From contig CP136064.1 of assembly GCA_032622095.1 (NCBI GenBank), forward strand, positions 277,223,614-277,287,613: a DNA stretch of 64,000 nucleotides, in the 5' to 3' direction. Source of the stretch: Siphonodentalium dalli. Taxonomy: Eukaryota; Mollusca; Scaphopoda; Gadilida; Siphonodentaliidae. The position numbers and the translations under genes were made by a program. Positions 49,231 through 59,056 of this stretch are shown piece by piece (position 1 is the first letter of the stretch; each line of letters starts with the position of its first letter). The notes below the pieces were generated by a model that worked only from the letters and a program-made list of their open reading frames with translations, was not told the DNA's origin and ran no database searches.

Positions 49231-49540
49231 GACTAATTTCCATTCTGCTATAAAACCGGTTTCTTAGTAGACAATAATTTTGTTCTATATATTTACTTCG
49301 TCTTTACAACTGGAATATGATACTAAGAAATGCACAGTATTAGTTTTCAGTATCTTTTTGTTTGAACAATTCTTACCATTACCACCTATACGTACTCGTG
49401 CTAAATGTAAGATAGTCATCGTTTAAAGATGTTATTTCAACGTTGAACATTCGCACAATGTTGCTATTTGTAGTTTTGTGTGCAGCAGCTCTGTGTAACT
49501 TTATAGATACGGGGTAAACGCGGTGATGCCGTTGCAGAAC

Positions 49541-49806
49541 TACGGCAGCGTAGCACCACCACCTCCTCTTTTGTTGTTAACATGTTTAAACAAGATACTA
49601 ACTTGTTTAAACAAGTTATCTAACTTGTTTAAACAAGTCAGCTAACTTGTGTACACAAGTTACTAACTTGTTTAAACAAGTTTACTAACTTGTGTAAACA
49701 AGTTACCAACTTGTTTAAACAAGTTAGCTAACTTGTTTACACAAGTTACTAAATGGTTTAAACAAGTTAGTAACAAAAGAGGAGGTGGCGGTTCTACGCT
49801 GCCGTA
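49541..49806. mobile_element. 266-bp MITE made of palindrome repeats, right arm only
   Basis: Termini TACGGCAGCGTAG and its inverse, extended imperfectly through CCACCTCCTCTTTTGTT. Flanked by a 6-bp duplication CAGAAC (49535-49540, 49807-49812). The left arm is empty at 17570-17575. The core is about nine copies of ACTTGTTTAAACAAGT, itself a 16-bp palindrome, spaced 20-22 bases. I cannot place it in a superfamily. Confidence 0.85.
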
Positions 49807-50048
49807 CAGAACACATAGAAAGTTTCGCGTATATTATGTGGCATTTGTGAATACAACGAAATATATTTTCCAGGTATAAACACATTCTCTGTCGCAGAGT
49901 ATGTGGACAATCTTGATCAAGTTTAGAACATATCGAAAATAGTCTATGGTACTCCTTTGTGTTTTGATAAATTGCGTTCATATAGCATACCACTATGCAT
50001 TCTTTTGATAAAAGCGAAATATTCGTGTTTCATCATTTGACCGGAGGC

Positions 50049-51160
50049 TACTATGACTACTAGTCTGGGACATGGACAATATGATCTACACATTTATCCA
50101 GTACTATATGAACATCTCTCATACTGTTCTATATATAGCAGTGAATTTGAAAGGTTTGATGTCGTATATATACAAATAAATGATGATCGGTCACATTCGT
50201 GAGACTGCTCTGCGTCAATCGGTTTCAATTATATGGACATTCCGTTAAATGTATATGCTATTATTGTACATAGAGTTCTCTCTCTTGCATTGTGCCTCAG
50301 AGGTTATGATCAACTAATTATTCCCCAAAGGCGACAGTGTTAGCCTGTTAAGGTTAAGCCATGCCCACGATTCATTACGGCACTGAGCCAAACTTGAAAT
50401 ACTGTGGCGTTTAGAGCTTCACGTCGACCTAAGTTGTCAAAAAAGAAATGGTGCCTTACCATACTTACTTCTGAAAATAAATTCGCATTTCCACAACTAC
50501 CCCCTTTTGTTGCACAAACTATACCCCACCCTACCCAATTTGGCGACCACAATAAAAAAAATTTACTTTTCCGTGTCTGAGCACCAACAGTCCAGATTTA
50601 ACCGTTGCACGAGAACATACTTTCGTTAGCTCGATCTCTTGTAAGATACATTAGAGAGAATTCGTACATCTCTGATTAAAAGTAAGCATTCTTCCTCATA
50701 TAATAGCGTTTGTTCATTCATATATAGAGGACTAGGTATCCCAGTTTGCACAAAATGTAAATTTCATTCGATTTTGTCCATTGCGGTGGCCATTTTAGAA
50801 ATTCTACAGATATGGTTTACGACTAAGCATTATTTGTGTATATATCAATTTATTATGAATTGGCATGCATTTTAACTGGAGCACACAACGCATAAATTCA
50901 TCATTTTCCGATAACAACAGCCATTTTGGGCGTTGTCGATAATATACGATGTCGCTAATCCGTAATTCACAACAAGATTGATGAACATGGCTTGTCCCGG
51001 TGTCTTTTGCGTTTAAAAAGTTTGGTTTTGCTCTCTGGCAGTCGTTGGCTCTTCGCCATCTCGAAGACATAATCGTGTGTTTGAAGGTGGACACCGCTTA
51101 CATATTAAAGTAGAAGCAAACTACGGCATTGTTTAAGCTAAAAGACAAACCCTTGCCTCG
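50049..51160. other. Non-coding, no gene defended
   Basis: An open stretch on the minus strand (51094-50804, 96 codons) has no recognisable domain. Otherwise ordinary AT-rich sequence. Confidence 0.4.
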
Positions 51161-51164
51161 TTAT

Positions 51165-51684
51165 AAAGGTACTCAATCCGATCAGACGCTCCTAAATTAT
51201 TATTTCTTTGGCTTCGGTGGTAAAAAATATATGATTCGAGTCGAGGAACCTCACCCATCAACGCACCGAGTGATCTGATATTGATTACTGAAGTTTGTTA
51301 TTTCTCGAGTTGTTTAATAATAAGTGGCCCAGAAACACGTGGTCAAACGGACGCTCTTGCGGATGAAGATGGATAACTCTAAATCAAGTGGTAATAATAA
51401 CACGTGGTCAAACGGACGGTCTTGCGGATGAAGATGGATAACTCTAAAATCAAGTGGTAGTAACAACCACTTGATTTTAGAGTTATCCATCTTCATCCAC
51501 ATGATCGTCCGTTTTACTACGTGTTTCTGGGCCATTTATTATTAAACATCTCGAGAAATAACAAACTTAAAAAAATCGATATCTGATCACTCTGAGCTTT
51601 GATGGGTGGGTTACACAAATATTTTTTACACCAGAAGCCAAAGAAATTGTAATTTAGGAGCGCCTGATCGGATTGAGTACCTTT
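51165..51684. mobile_element. AGGTACTCAATCC foldback, 520 bp (Kolobok-like?)
   Basis: A long palindrome with ends AAAGGTACTCAATCCGATC and GATCGGATTGAGTACCTTT. Centre hairpin CAAGTGGT / ACCACTTG at about 51450-51475 with arms ATGGATAACTCTAAAATC. Flanks ATAA and TTAA. TTAA flanks with AGG termini suggest Kolobok rather than piggyBac. Confidence 0.65.
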
Positions 51685-51960
51685 AATTGTGCCAGGTAGA
51701 ATGATGCCAACGATCTCGTTCGTCTTTGGTAACTGCACGCAGCGAAGTTACTATAGTTTCGGTGCGATCTTACGGTCTACATGTATTGGCAGTATAGGCT
51801 AAACGTACTGTTACTTCATCACATCACATGTGCATGTTATCGACAGGGTGTCTCGTGCCCTACACCATACCATGAATCTCTACTCCAGATATTCGCCCGT
51901 AGAGATCATATTCCACTAGTTCAAAACCGAGGGAATTTATGATGTTGTGACAGGGAATGA

Positions 51961-52516
51961 TATATGAGGGTATCACCCCCTCCCCCCTGAATCCTGAATA
52001 CCAGTTAATTTGGGGGGGGGGTGAATCCTGAATACCAGTTAATTTGGGGGGGGGGGGTGAATCCTGAATACATGTTAAGAAATAATATGCGATAAATGAC
52101 ATACAAATTGACGCCGGTCACGTTATGGGCGTTATGAGGTCGTTATGGTACGATTAATGATACTTTATGATGGCATAGTGGTCGAATATGCACAAGAAGC
52201 TATTATATATACCCACTCATTCATACAGATAGGATAATTTATTTACAATATACACATGAATAATACAATGGAAGTAACACATAAAAGGTAATGTTGTATA
52301 TTGTTGGGGGTTACCCTAGCCCTATCGGACTGTCTTCCTGCTACCCCCAGATAACAGATAACTAGCACAAAAATATTCTTTTGCGCCATCAAAACCTGCG
52401 TCCAAGATGTTTTGCTTGAACCTGAATACCAGTTAATTCGGGGGTATGAATCCCGCGTACGGCTTCAAAACACCCTGAATCCTGCGTACCGAAAAGGGTG
52501 GTGATACCCTCATATA
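51961..52516. mobile_element. TIR element interrupting a foldback remnant
   Basis: Ends TATATGAGGGTATCACC and its inverse GGTGATACCCTCATATA. Inside are G-rich copies of GAATCCTGAATACCAGTTAA followed by G-runs. The sequence on either side (51870-51960, 52517-52600) reads as one interrupted member of the 18484-18910 family. Confidence 0.5.
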
Positions 52517-52896
52517 TGTTTATAACATTGCAAAAATAGTGCAGGTAATATATTTCTTAGTTAATATTATAGAATGTTCCTTTAAAATGTATTTCACTGT
52601 GTAGGCGAAGGTCCCAAGCTTTAATATATTGTATATGTGCCTAATAATATGATATTGAGGGCGTTACCATTTCTGATTGTGGTTTTCGTGTTGTTGCTAT
52701 ATATGCGTGTGTGATTCTATGAAATGAGCTTTAAATTGCAACGTATAACTGGAAAAACCCAACCGTCACGATAGATGCATCAGACACACACAAACAGCTC
52801 AGCTGCAAAGGCGCGTTAAACTATAGTGTGCTGACGACCACACTTCTGATAAATTGCTTGAGTTCTTTATTTAGATCATGCCTGTAAAACACGCGG

Positions 52897-52928
52897 TGAT
52901 TTCCCCTGGACAATACACGGGGATTTCC
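52897..52928 (+). promoter_or_regulatory. Pair of kappa-B sites in the GIMAP promoter
   Basis: GGGGATTTCC at 52919-52928 fits the GGGRNWYYCC Rel/NF-kappa-B consensus exactly and is followed by another C. The inverse-orientation GGGGAAATCA at 52897-52906 is a near match. They lie about 90-120 bases before the TATA box at 53016. Confidence 0.45.
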
Positions 52929-53009
52929 CACATGAACCAATATAACGTTTTGTCAATATTCGGATTCATTCGCGTTCTAATCTTTCCTTAGTTTTGTAAC
53001 GGGAACGCA

Positions 53010-53070
53010 TTGCGTAATATATAACAAGTAGGAAAAGTGCAACGGAGATTTACACGACCAAACAGATACA
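53010..53070 (+). promoter_or_regulatory. GIMAP core promoter and 5' UTR
   Basis: TATA-like AATATATAAC at 53016-53025, immediately preceded by ATTGCGTAAT, which resembles a C/EBP or PAR bZIP site. Transcription would start near 53045, leaving a 5' UTR of about 25 bases before the ATG at 53071. Confidence 0.4.
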
Positions 53071-53080
53071 ATGGCGTCAG
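53071..53080 (+). CDS. GIMAP exon 1 (10 coding bases)
   Basis: ATGGCGTCAG followed by a consensus donor GTAAGT. It encodes Met-Ala-Ser and leaves one base (phase 1), which joins TC of exon 2 at 55768 to restore the frame into the GTPase domain. Intron 1 would be 53081-55767. This start is preferred to the ATG at 55737, which lies in the pyrimidine tract of the acceptor. Confidence 0.6.
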
Positions 53081-53202
53081 GTAAGTGCTAATATAATACA
53101 AACTGATAAACTACATACCAGATCATGCAACGAATCTCTACTCTGGCTAACGCACGTATAGATTACAGTACACCGATTATTCTCTACAGGCGACAGTGTT
53201 AA

Positions 53203-53630
53203 AGGTACTCAATCTGATCAGACGCTCCTAAATTACTATTTCTTTGGCTTCGGGGTTAAAAAATATTTGATTCGAGTCGAGGAACCTCCTACCCATTAAA
53301 GCTCAGTGTGATCAGATATCGATTGTTGAAGTTTGTTATTTCAATTGCTTCTGGGCCAGAAACACGAGGTCAAACGGACGGTCTTGCAGATAAAGATGGA
53401 TAACTCTAAAATCGGGTGGTTATTATTACCACTTGATTTTAGAGTTATCCATCTTTATCTGCAAGACCGCCCGTTTAACCTCGTGCTTCTGGCCCAGAAA
53501 CAAGTGAAATAACAAACTTCAAAAATCGATATCTGATCACTCTGAGCTTTGATGGGTAGCTTCCTCGACTCGAATCAAATATTTTGATTTGAAATAGTAA
53601 TTTAGGAGCGTCTGATCGGATTGAGTACAT
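53203..53630. mobile_element. AGGTACTCAATCC foldback in GIMAP intron 1
   Basis: 428 bp, TTAA on both sides (53199-53202, 53631-53634), AGGTACTCAATC termini. Long palindrome arms meet near 53425 in CGGGTGGTTATTATTACCAC. Same family as 51165-51684 and 55375-55655. Confidence 0.75.
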
Positions 53631-53634
53631 TTAA

Positions 53635-54690
53635 TGTCCGGGACTATATATGCTCGATTCATTTCCTTGTGAATGCTGGAACTTTCTAACCTGGTCAATT
53701 TTGAAGAATGACTCTTCTGACCCAATATGACCCCAAAAAAAATAATAGGTCCGTGTGCCGTTTCCGTCCTTAAATTTGCCGCTTTTGATACTACCCTAAT
53801 TCCGCACAAAAAAATCATCACCAAATTTTCAAACAGACCCCCATTAAACGCCGGGTTAGTTATTTCACCCACTCTGGATCAATATTCATCTAGGTATGAT
53901 ATTTCCATGGTGGCTTTGATTTTTAGATCAACTTGACAAGGCATTTCCGGGTGAATTTCGGACCTTTTTTGTGTTCGTTTCCTGAGAGTTCTATGCGCAC
54001 GATCGTTTTATGCTCTGCGTGGGATTAATTATTTCCTAACTTCGCCACTAAACGCTTTATAATAAGAAATATCAGAATAAATCGGTCAGAACTGTACCGT
54101 AAACAAACCCCGTTTTTTTTCTCACTCCAATATGCAAACAAATATCGTGATATCACGAGATAAATAGCTCCCGTCTACAATGAATCAGAATGTTTATTAC
54201 CAAGGTGAAGGCTGCCTACGAGAATAGAAACAAGACGCACGTGGTTTTATCGATAAAGCAATTGATAATTATACTGTACTCTGTTTGTTATTTAAAGCGC
54301 AAAGTTTTTTGCGCACTCACATGCAGGCTAATATACTATAAGTAATTGGCCATACATCTATGTATAATAATCAAGAACATTTGACATAAAACAAGGTAAA
54401 CAATTTATTAAATATTGCCGTTATCACTTATCTTTGTACGAACCGATTACGGATGTGCGGAAATTTTCAGTTCAGGGGTCAAGTGAGTAACATTCGCTTC
54501 AAACAAACTCACTTCTGTCTTAATGGTTTGTCAAAACTGAACTGACATTTGTAAACAATTAACATGCATTTTAACGAGGTGAGCTTCAATTAAATAAAGA
54601 AGCAATGCTATACATAAACCATGTGTCATGGACTCAGGCATGCACTCCCATGCAGTGTATCATATATCTGTGTCGACTAAGGTCGCTTTA
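53635..54690. other. Intron 1 sequence, no other feature recognised
   Basis: AT-rich intronic DNA. An open stretch at 53727-53936 has no domain. Confidence 0.4.
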
Positions 54691-54702
54691 CGTAGTTAAA
54701 AT

Positions 54703-54821
54703 GAAAAGTGAAAGTGAAAATTCTATCAAATTCGGAGAATCCTATTGGAAGTGAATGTACAATTCTGGGAATTCTGCAGATTCAGAGAATACTATTGAAA
54801 GTGAAAGTACGATTCCGGGAA
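54703..54821 (+). promoter_or_regulatory. Candidate IRF/STAT enhancer in GIMAP intron 1
   Basis: GAAAAGTGAAAGTGAAAA at 54703-54720 is a tandem IRF/ISRE-type motif. GAAAGTGAAAGT recurs at 54797-54808. TTCTGGGAA (54763-54771) and TTCCGGGAA (54813-54821) both match the STAT GAS consensus TTCN3GAA. The cluster sits in two diverged units of about 50 bases (54730-54779, 54780-54829), each with GGAGAAT/CAGAGAAT, a GAAGTGAA/GAAAGTGAA motif and a GAS site. Motif matches only; activity is inferred. Confidence 0.45.
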
Positions 54822-54837
54822 TTCTATCACATTTCGC

Positions 54838-54906
54838 GACTCTGCTCGTTTTCGTGATCATCGGCTATATATAGGGCCTATATGACCGCGAAAACGAGTC
54901 GAGTCA
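54838..54906. repeat. Hairpin with CGTTTTCG arms and TATATATA centre
   Basis: GACTCTGCTCGTTTTCG pairs with CGAAAACGAGTCGAGTC. The loop contains GGCTATATATAGGGCC. It follows directly after the IRF/STAT-like cluster. Confidence 0.5.
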
Positions 54907-55002
54907 CGATACATTACATGCATCGGTACAAACACATTGTGTGTATATAACATGTTTGTCTACACAACACACATATATTATATAGATAATGCATGGCTTG
55001 GA

Positions 55003-55104
55003 GTTAACTATGCCAAAATAGTGTTCCGAGAGGAGGAATAGTCCACGAACCGCAGGCGAGTGGACTATTCCTCCTCGATGACCACTATTTTGGCATAGTC
55101 AACG
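55003..55104. mobile_element. Foldback MITE in GIMAP intron 1, about 102 bp
   Basis: GTTAACTATGCCAAAATAGT and the inverse near 55082-55104 enclose GGAGGAATAGTCCACG and its inverse, with a 9-base loop. No clear target duplication. Confidence 0.65.
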
Positions 55105-55374
55105 ACAAGACATGTATTATTGATTATATAATATCGAACATTGGTGTCAATTCTCACACAATTTCTGCCAGATTTTGTCACATTTGCATTTACCGTGATT
55201 CGTGAATTATGGAAATCGGTCTCAGATTTAACATTTTACGGCAATCATTTGACGTTGGCAGGGGAGCATAACTATGTTATTAGTAACATCTAACGGCATC
55301 TCTTCGTGATTCATGTATGTATTTCTATACATACGTCATTAGCAAAGACATGCTGGTGAAATTTCAGAAGTTAA

Positions 55375-55655
55375 AGGTACTCAATCCGATCAGACGCTTC
55401 TAAATTACTATTACTTTGGCTTCGGGGGTAAAACATATTTGATTCGAGTCGAGGAACCCACCCATCAAAGCTAAGAGTGATTAGATATCGATGTTTGCAG
55501 TTTGCTGTTTCTATTGTTTGTGGACCAGATCTTGTCCAGGACCACGTGCTCAAACGGACAAATTGCGGTTGTAAGATGGATAACTCTAAAATCAAGTGGT
55601 TATTATTGTTAATAGTAACCACTTGATTTTCGAGTTATCCATCTTACAACCGCAA
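55375..55655. mobile_element. AGGTACTCAATCC foldback, right end missing
   Basis: TTAA at 55371-55374, then AGGTACTCAATCCGATC. It reaches the central hairpin at about 55600-55625 and breaks off after AACCGCAACC, about 110 bases before the GIMAP acceptor. Confidence 0.65.
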
Positions 55656-55767
55656 CCGAAAATACCCTGGGTACAGTACCCATAGCAACGTTTTTGGAGA
55701 TCAGTGATGCTCTAGACACATTCAGTAATACTATACTTGTCAAAGGCATACTATTTTTTATTTACAG

Positions 55768-56657
55768 TCTACCCATCAGATAAGCAGATGAGGATTGTAT
55801 TATTGGGCAAGACCGGAGTCGGGAAAAGTGCCACAGGAAACACCATCTTGGTCGAAAAAGCTTTCGAATCGAGAACAAGCGGTACTTCCGTGACGGAATT
55901 CTGTCGTGTTGGATCCAATTCAGCGGTCCGAGTTATAGACACCCCTGGATTCTTTGACAACCGTATGTCCAACAACACCATTAGGAAAGAGATAGTCAAG
56001 TGCATAGCAATGTCAGCTCCGGGTCCTCACGCTTTTATCATCGTTGTCAAACCCGACCGATTCACACAAGAAGAGATTGACACTGTCAATCTGATAAAGG
56101 AAACATTCGGCCAAGAAGTTATGAGATACATGCTTGTCCTGTTCGTGAGGAAAGATGATCTCGATGCCGATGAAATAACAATTGATGATTTTATTAAGAC
56201 AGTTCCAGACTCTCTCAAAAAGGTGCTCAGAGATTGTGAGAACAAGTACATTGCATTTAATAACCGAGCAGGCGCCGAAGAGAAAAAACAGCAGTCACGT
56301 GCTCTCATTGACATGATACATGGTCTCGTGGAACGTAATGGCGGGAAATATTATTCACACGAGATTTATATTGCTGCTGAGAAGGCCATGCGCGAAGAGG
56401 AGGATAAACGCTTACGCGAGTTGGAAGATAAGAAAACTAAGGAAATCGACGCAATAAAAAAGAGTATTCTACAAGCTAATCAGTCCAAAGAGAAGGAATA
56501 TCAAGACAGGATAACGAAATTGGAGAGGGCTGTTGCTCAACAGAAGCATGACGTTCGTGATGAGGTTGTGACAGACGTTGGTAACGAAAAATTCAATATT
56601 TTTGGGAAGATCGGTCAGTTTTTGGACAAAACCTTTGAGAAATGTTCAATCATGTGA
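55768..56657 (+). CDS. GIMAP/AIG1-type GTPase, exon 2
   Basis: The exon begins after TTTTTTATTTACAG. With exon 1 the product is 299 residues. It has the AIG1 GTPase domain: G1 GKTGVGKS at 17-24, G2 Thr in SGTSVT 41-46, G3 DTPG 61-64, the GIMAP-specific conserved box around SAPGPHAFIIVVKPDRF (87-103), G4-like RKDD 131-134 and a FNN G5-like segment near 167. A Lys/Glu-rich coiled coil follows at about 207-265 and the protein ends CSIM, a CaaX prenylation box. GIMAPs are septin-related GTPases that oligomerise on membranes and are linked to immune-cell survival in vertebrates and immune responses in molluscs. The domain is complete with no stops or shifts. Which paralogue it is cannot be told. 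Confidence 0.92.
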
Positions 56658-56730
56658 TTGCATAAGGAATTGCATATGTCTTGACTACTAAATATGATCT
56701 ATATCTTCCCAAGTTTCATGGGTATAAAAT

Positions 56731-56736
56731 AATAAA
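56731..56736 (+). terminator. GIMAP poly(A) signal
   Basis: AATAAA within AAAATAATAAATAG, 74 bases after the stop codon. Confidence 0.55.
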
Positions 56737-56773
56737 TAGAGGGTCTCTAATGAGTCGCAATTCTATACAAAAA

Positions 56774-56896
56774 TGAGTCGCAATTCTATACAAAATATAT
56801 TAATCGAGTGCACTAAATTCGATTCGAGCCGATCTTTAGTGGGGCTCGAATCGAATTTAGTGGACGAGATTAATAAATTTCGTATATAATTGCGAC
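56774..56896. mobile_element. Foldback MITE 3' of GIMAP
   Basis: GAGTCGCAATTCTATACAAA with an imperfect inverse ending TATATAATTGCGACG. Inner perfect arms ACTAAATTCGATTCGAGCC and inverse at 56811-56861. The left terminus is duplicated in tandem (TGAGTCGCAATTCTATACAA at 56751 and again at 56774). Confidence 0.65.
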
Positions 56897-56899
56897 GAA

Positions 56900-58890
56900 T
56901 ATGAGATCCATTTTATCACATAATCATATTTTCGCAAGGAACTCGAAAGGGCAAATTGTTCAACCGCCCTTATCACCCATGTTTATCTCACAGTCTACAC
57001 CATATAACCCAACACAAATCGATTATCATAACTATATTCTAATTACCATAATAATAACGTTCCGGCATTGTCATCGACACCATTGCGTTAAGTTCTTACA
57101 TCACTCCGCAACAGGTCCTTCTTTAATCAGTCGCTTCCACGTTTCCAAATATATATATCCTTATTCCGAGGTGGTGAACGCATACCCTTTGGCCGAAATC
57201 GGTTAATCTTGACGGATAGCTTTGGAGTGATCCCTTTATCATGTAGGGACCGGTTTTCATCTTATGGTGCCCTACACTACAATACTCTTTGCATGATCGA
57301 GATAAAAACAAAGGAACTTGAATCATAGGTAATAAGTCAGGTAAAAAAAGCCACCACGAAAAGCACACTACTCAAAAAGCATCTGGTGAAAAATGAAATA
57401 AATAAGTTGGTAGAACACGTAAGTTGGTGATCGCTTGGAACAAATAGACGTTATGGGTTATTAAAAAAATAAAATGCAGGCTTAACCATATATAATTCGT
57501 ATTTGGTTGGGTTGTGAATGTCGCCTATGCATGTATAATGTCTATGCTGTAACAAACACTCTTTGTATGGCTGTTATTAAAAAATAATGGAACTACTTCA
57601 TTTTCTAACTCGAACATGTCAAATTGGGTTATATTACATGTAACAAATAGGATTTTTCCTATTATGTGGTGTTAAATCATGCCTTGTCCATGTGAAGAAT
57701 AAACTGTTTTTCGAAAATTGCATTTTGCCGATATTAAAGATTGCATCAAGAGAGAATATTCTATCATTTTGGGTATTCGTTTAATAATCTGAACCCGATA
57801 GGCCCAAACCACTGGCCATTAAAAAAACTCCCTTGGAATCATATGACTTAGCTTTTTATAATTTCATTATTCACCGTGTTACAGGGAGGACATCCATGTT
57901 ACATTACAGACGACATTCGTTACACGATAGACACTTTGAGCACACCGGTGCGGCTGCTATCACACTAAACGACCAATATGTCGCATTTCGAGTATAACGC
58001 AACACTAATACAATTCCACAGTCTGTCGTGTATAATGCAACATGTATATGGTTATTTAATAAATTACTGTGGGATTTCAAATGTCATATGTTACAGTAAA
58101 GACATGTGTTAATAATTTACGTAACCTGTGCATTTGGACTCTTGGAGTTTAAAGTATTCGGAGCTCACTTGTTAAAAAAGTTTCTGTCAAATAACCCTTT
58201 TCTTGTCACATGTATTATATGTTGGTTCCTGTCTCGTTCAAAGCTATCCAATTACAATAAATCCATTTCAAGAATTTGTGTTTCCTTGTGGTAGTACCAC
58301 GTTAAAATATGCAAACCCATCGCATATATATCATATACGACTGGGTCCTGGGTTTTCGTGATCGCGAAACGATTTTCGATGTGGCGGTCGGGAGTTTGCA
58401 TAATGTCCTGTGTCGCTGTGACGTTGGAGTTTAATGCGTTCACGACATTTTGCAAATTTCCCAGCGTCTCCTCGAATTCGCGAAGGGATCGGGAAAACTA
58501 ATGTTTATAAAGGTCAGAATATGAAGCTAGTTTGTCAATTAGGACAGTTGTCGAGGAAAGTGGTATGCAGATATATTTGCACTAAGTGTTATTATCACTA
58601 AATCCAGCATTCTGATTGGTCGGCGCCCAAGTGGCTAGTTGCAGTTATTTTTTGGTGATTGCGCAACATCGTATAACTGCAATGTCATAACAACATCGAT
58701 ACGTCATTTGGGTTTGGAAAGACGAACGCGTAATGTTTTGGGCGCATTTGGATTCGCGCAGGATTGACTTAATAAATCATCGGGTTTCAATTGTTCCTGT
58801 TAACGTTTGCCAAGGGTGCTATGGGATATTTTGGGCTTGTTTTGTCGATTTAAATACATTTACAAAAGTGGCTTTTTCGCTAAATGTATA
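56900..58890. other. Non-coding, no gene defended
   Basis: ORFs up to about 100 codons (56901-57206) without domains or convincing splice context. Confidence 0.4.
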
Positions 58891-58894
58891 TAAA

Positions 58895-59056
58895 TATAAG
58901 GATTAACTGTCATGTGGACTGTTTTTATGGAGATGTAACCGTGAGGTAAGTGGTCATAACTTGTATGTAAAACCATTCGGGTTTTACGCAAGTTATGACC
59001 ACTTACCTCACGGTTACATCTCCATAAAAACAGTCCACATGACAGTTAATCCTTAT
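58895..59056. repeat. 162-bp near-perfect palindrome
   Basis: Arms of about 68 bases, starting ATAAGGATTAACTGTCATGT and matched almost without mismatch by the inverse ending at 59056. The loop is about 25 bases and contains GTAAAACCATTCGGGTTTTAC, itself weakly palindromic. Confidence 0.85.

Larger units (their letters stand above)
35131..50048. repeat. Right arm of large inverted duplication
   Basis: Inverse counterpart of 17331-29732. It is longer because it gained a LINE (45270-47630), a TTAA MITE (41461-41852), a palindrome-array MITE (49541-49806), a local duplication (36831-37860) and more minisatellite copies, and because it has 1.34 kb that the left arm lacks (39537-40878). Confidence 0.9.

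Noticed and set aside
55737-55767. Start codon of the GIMAP ORF at 55737
   Set aside because: The 31 bases form the branch/pyrimidine tract and AG of a splice acceptor. The exon 1 ATG at 53071 gives an in-phase and more plausible N-terminus.
56027-56314. Minus-strand ORF inside GIMAP exon 2
   Set aside because: Antisense shadow of the GTPase coding sequence.
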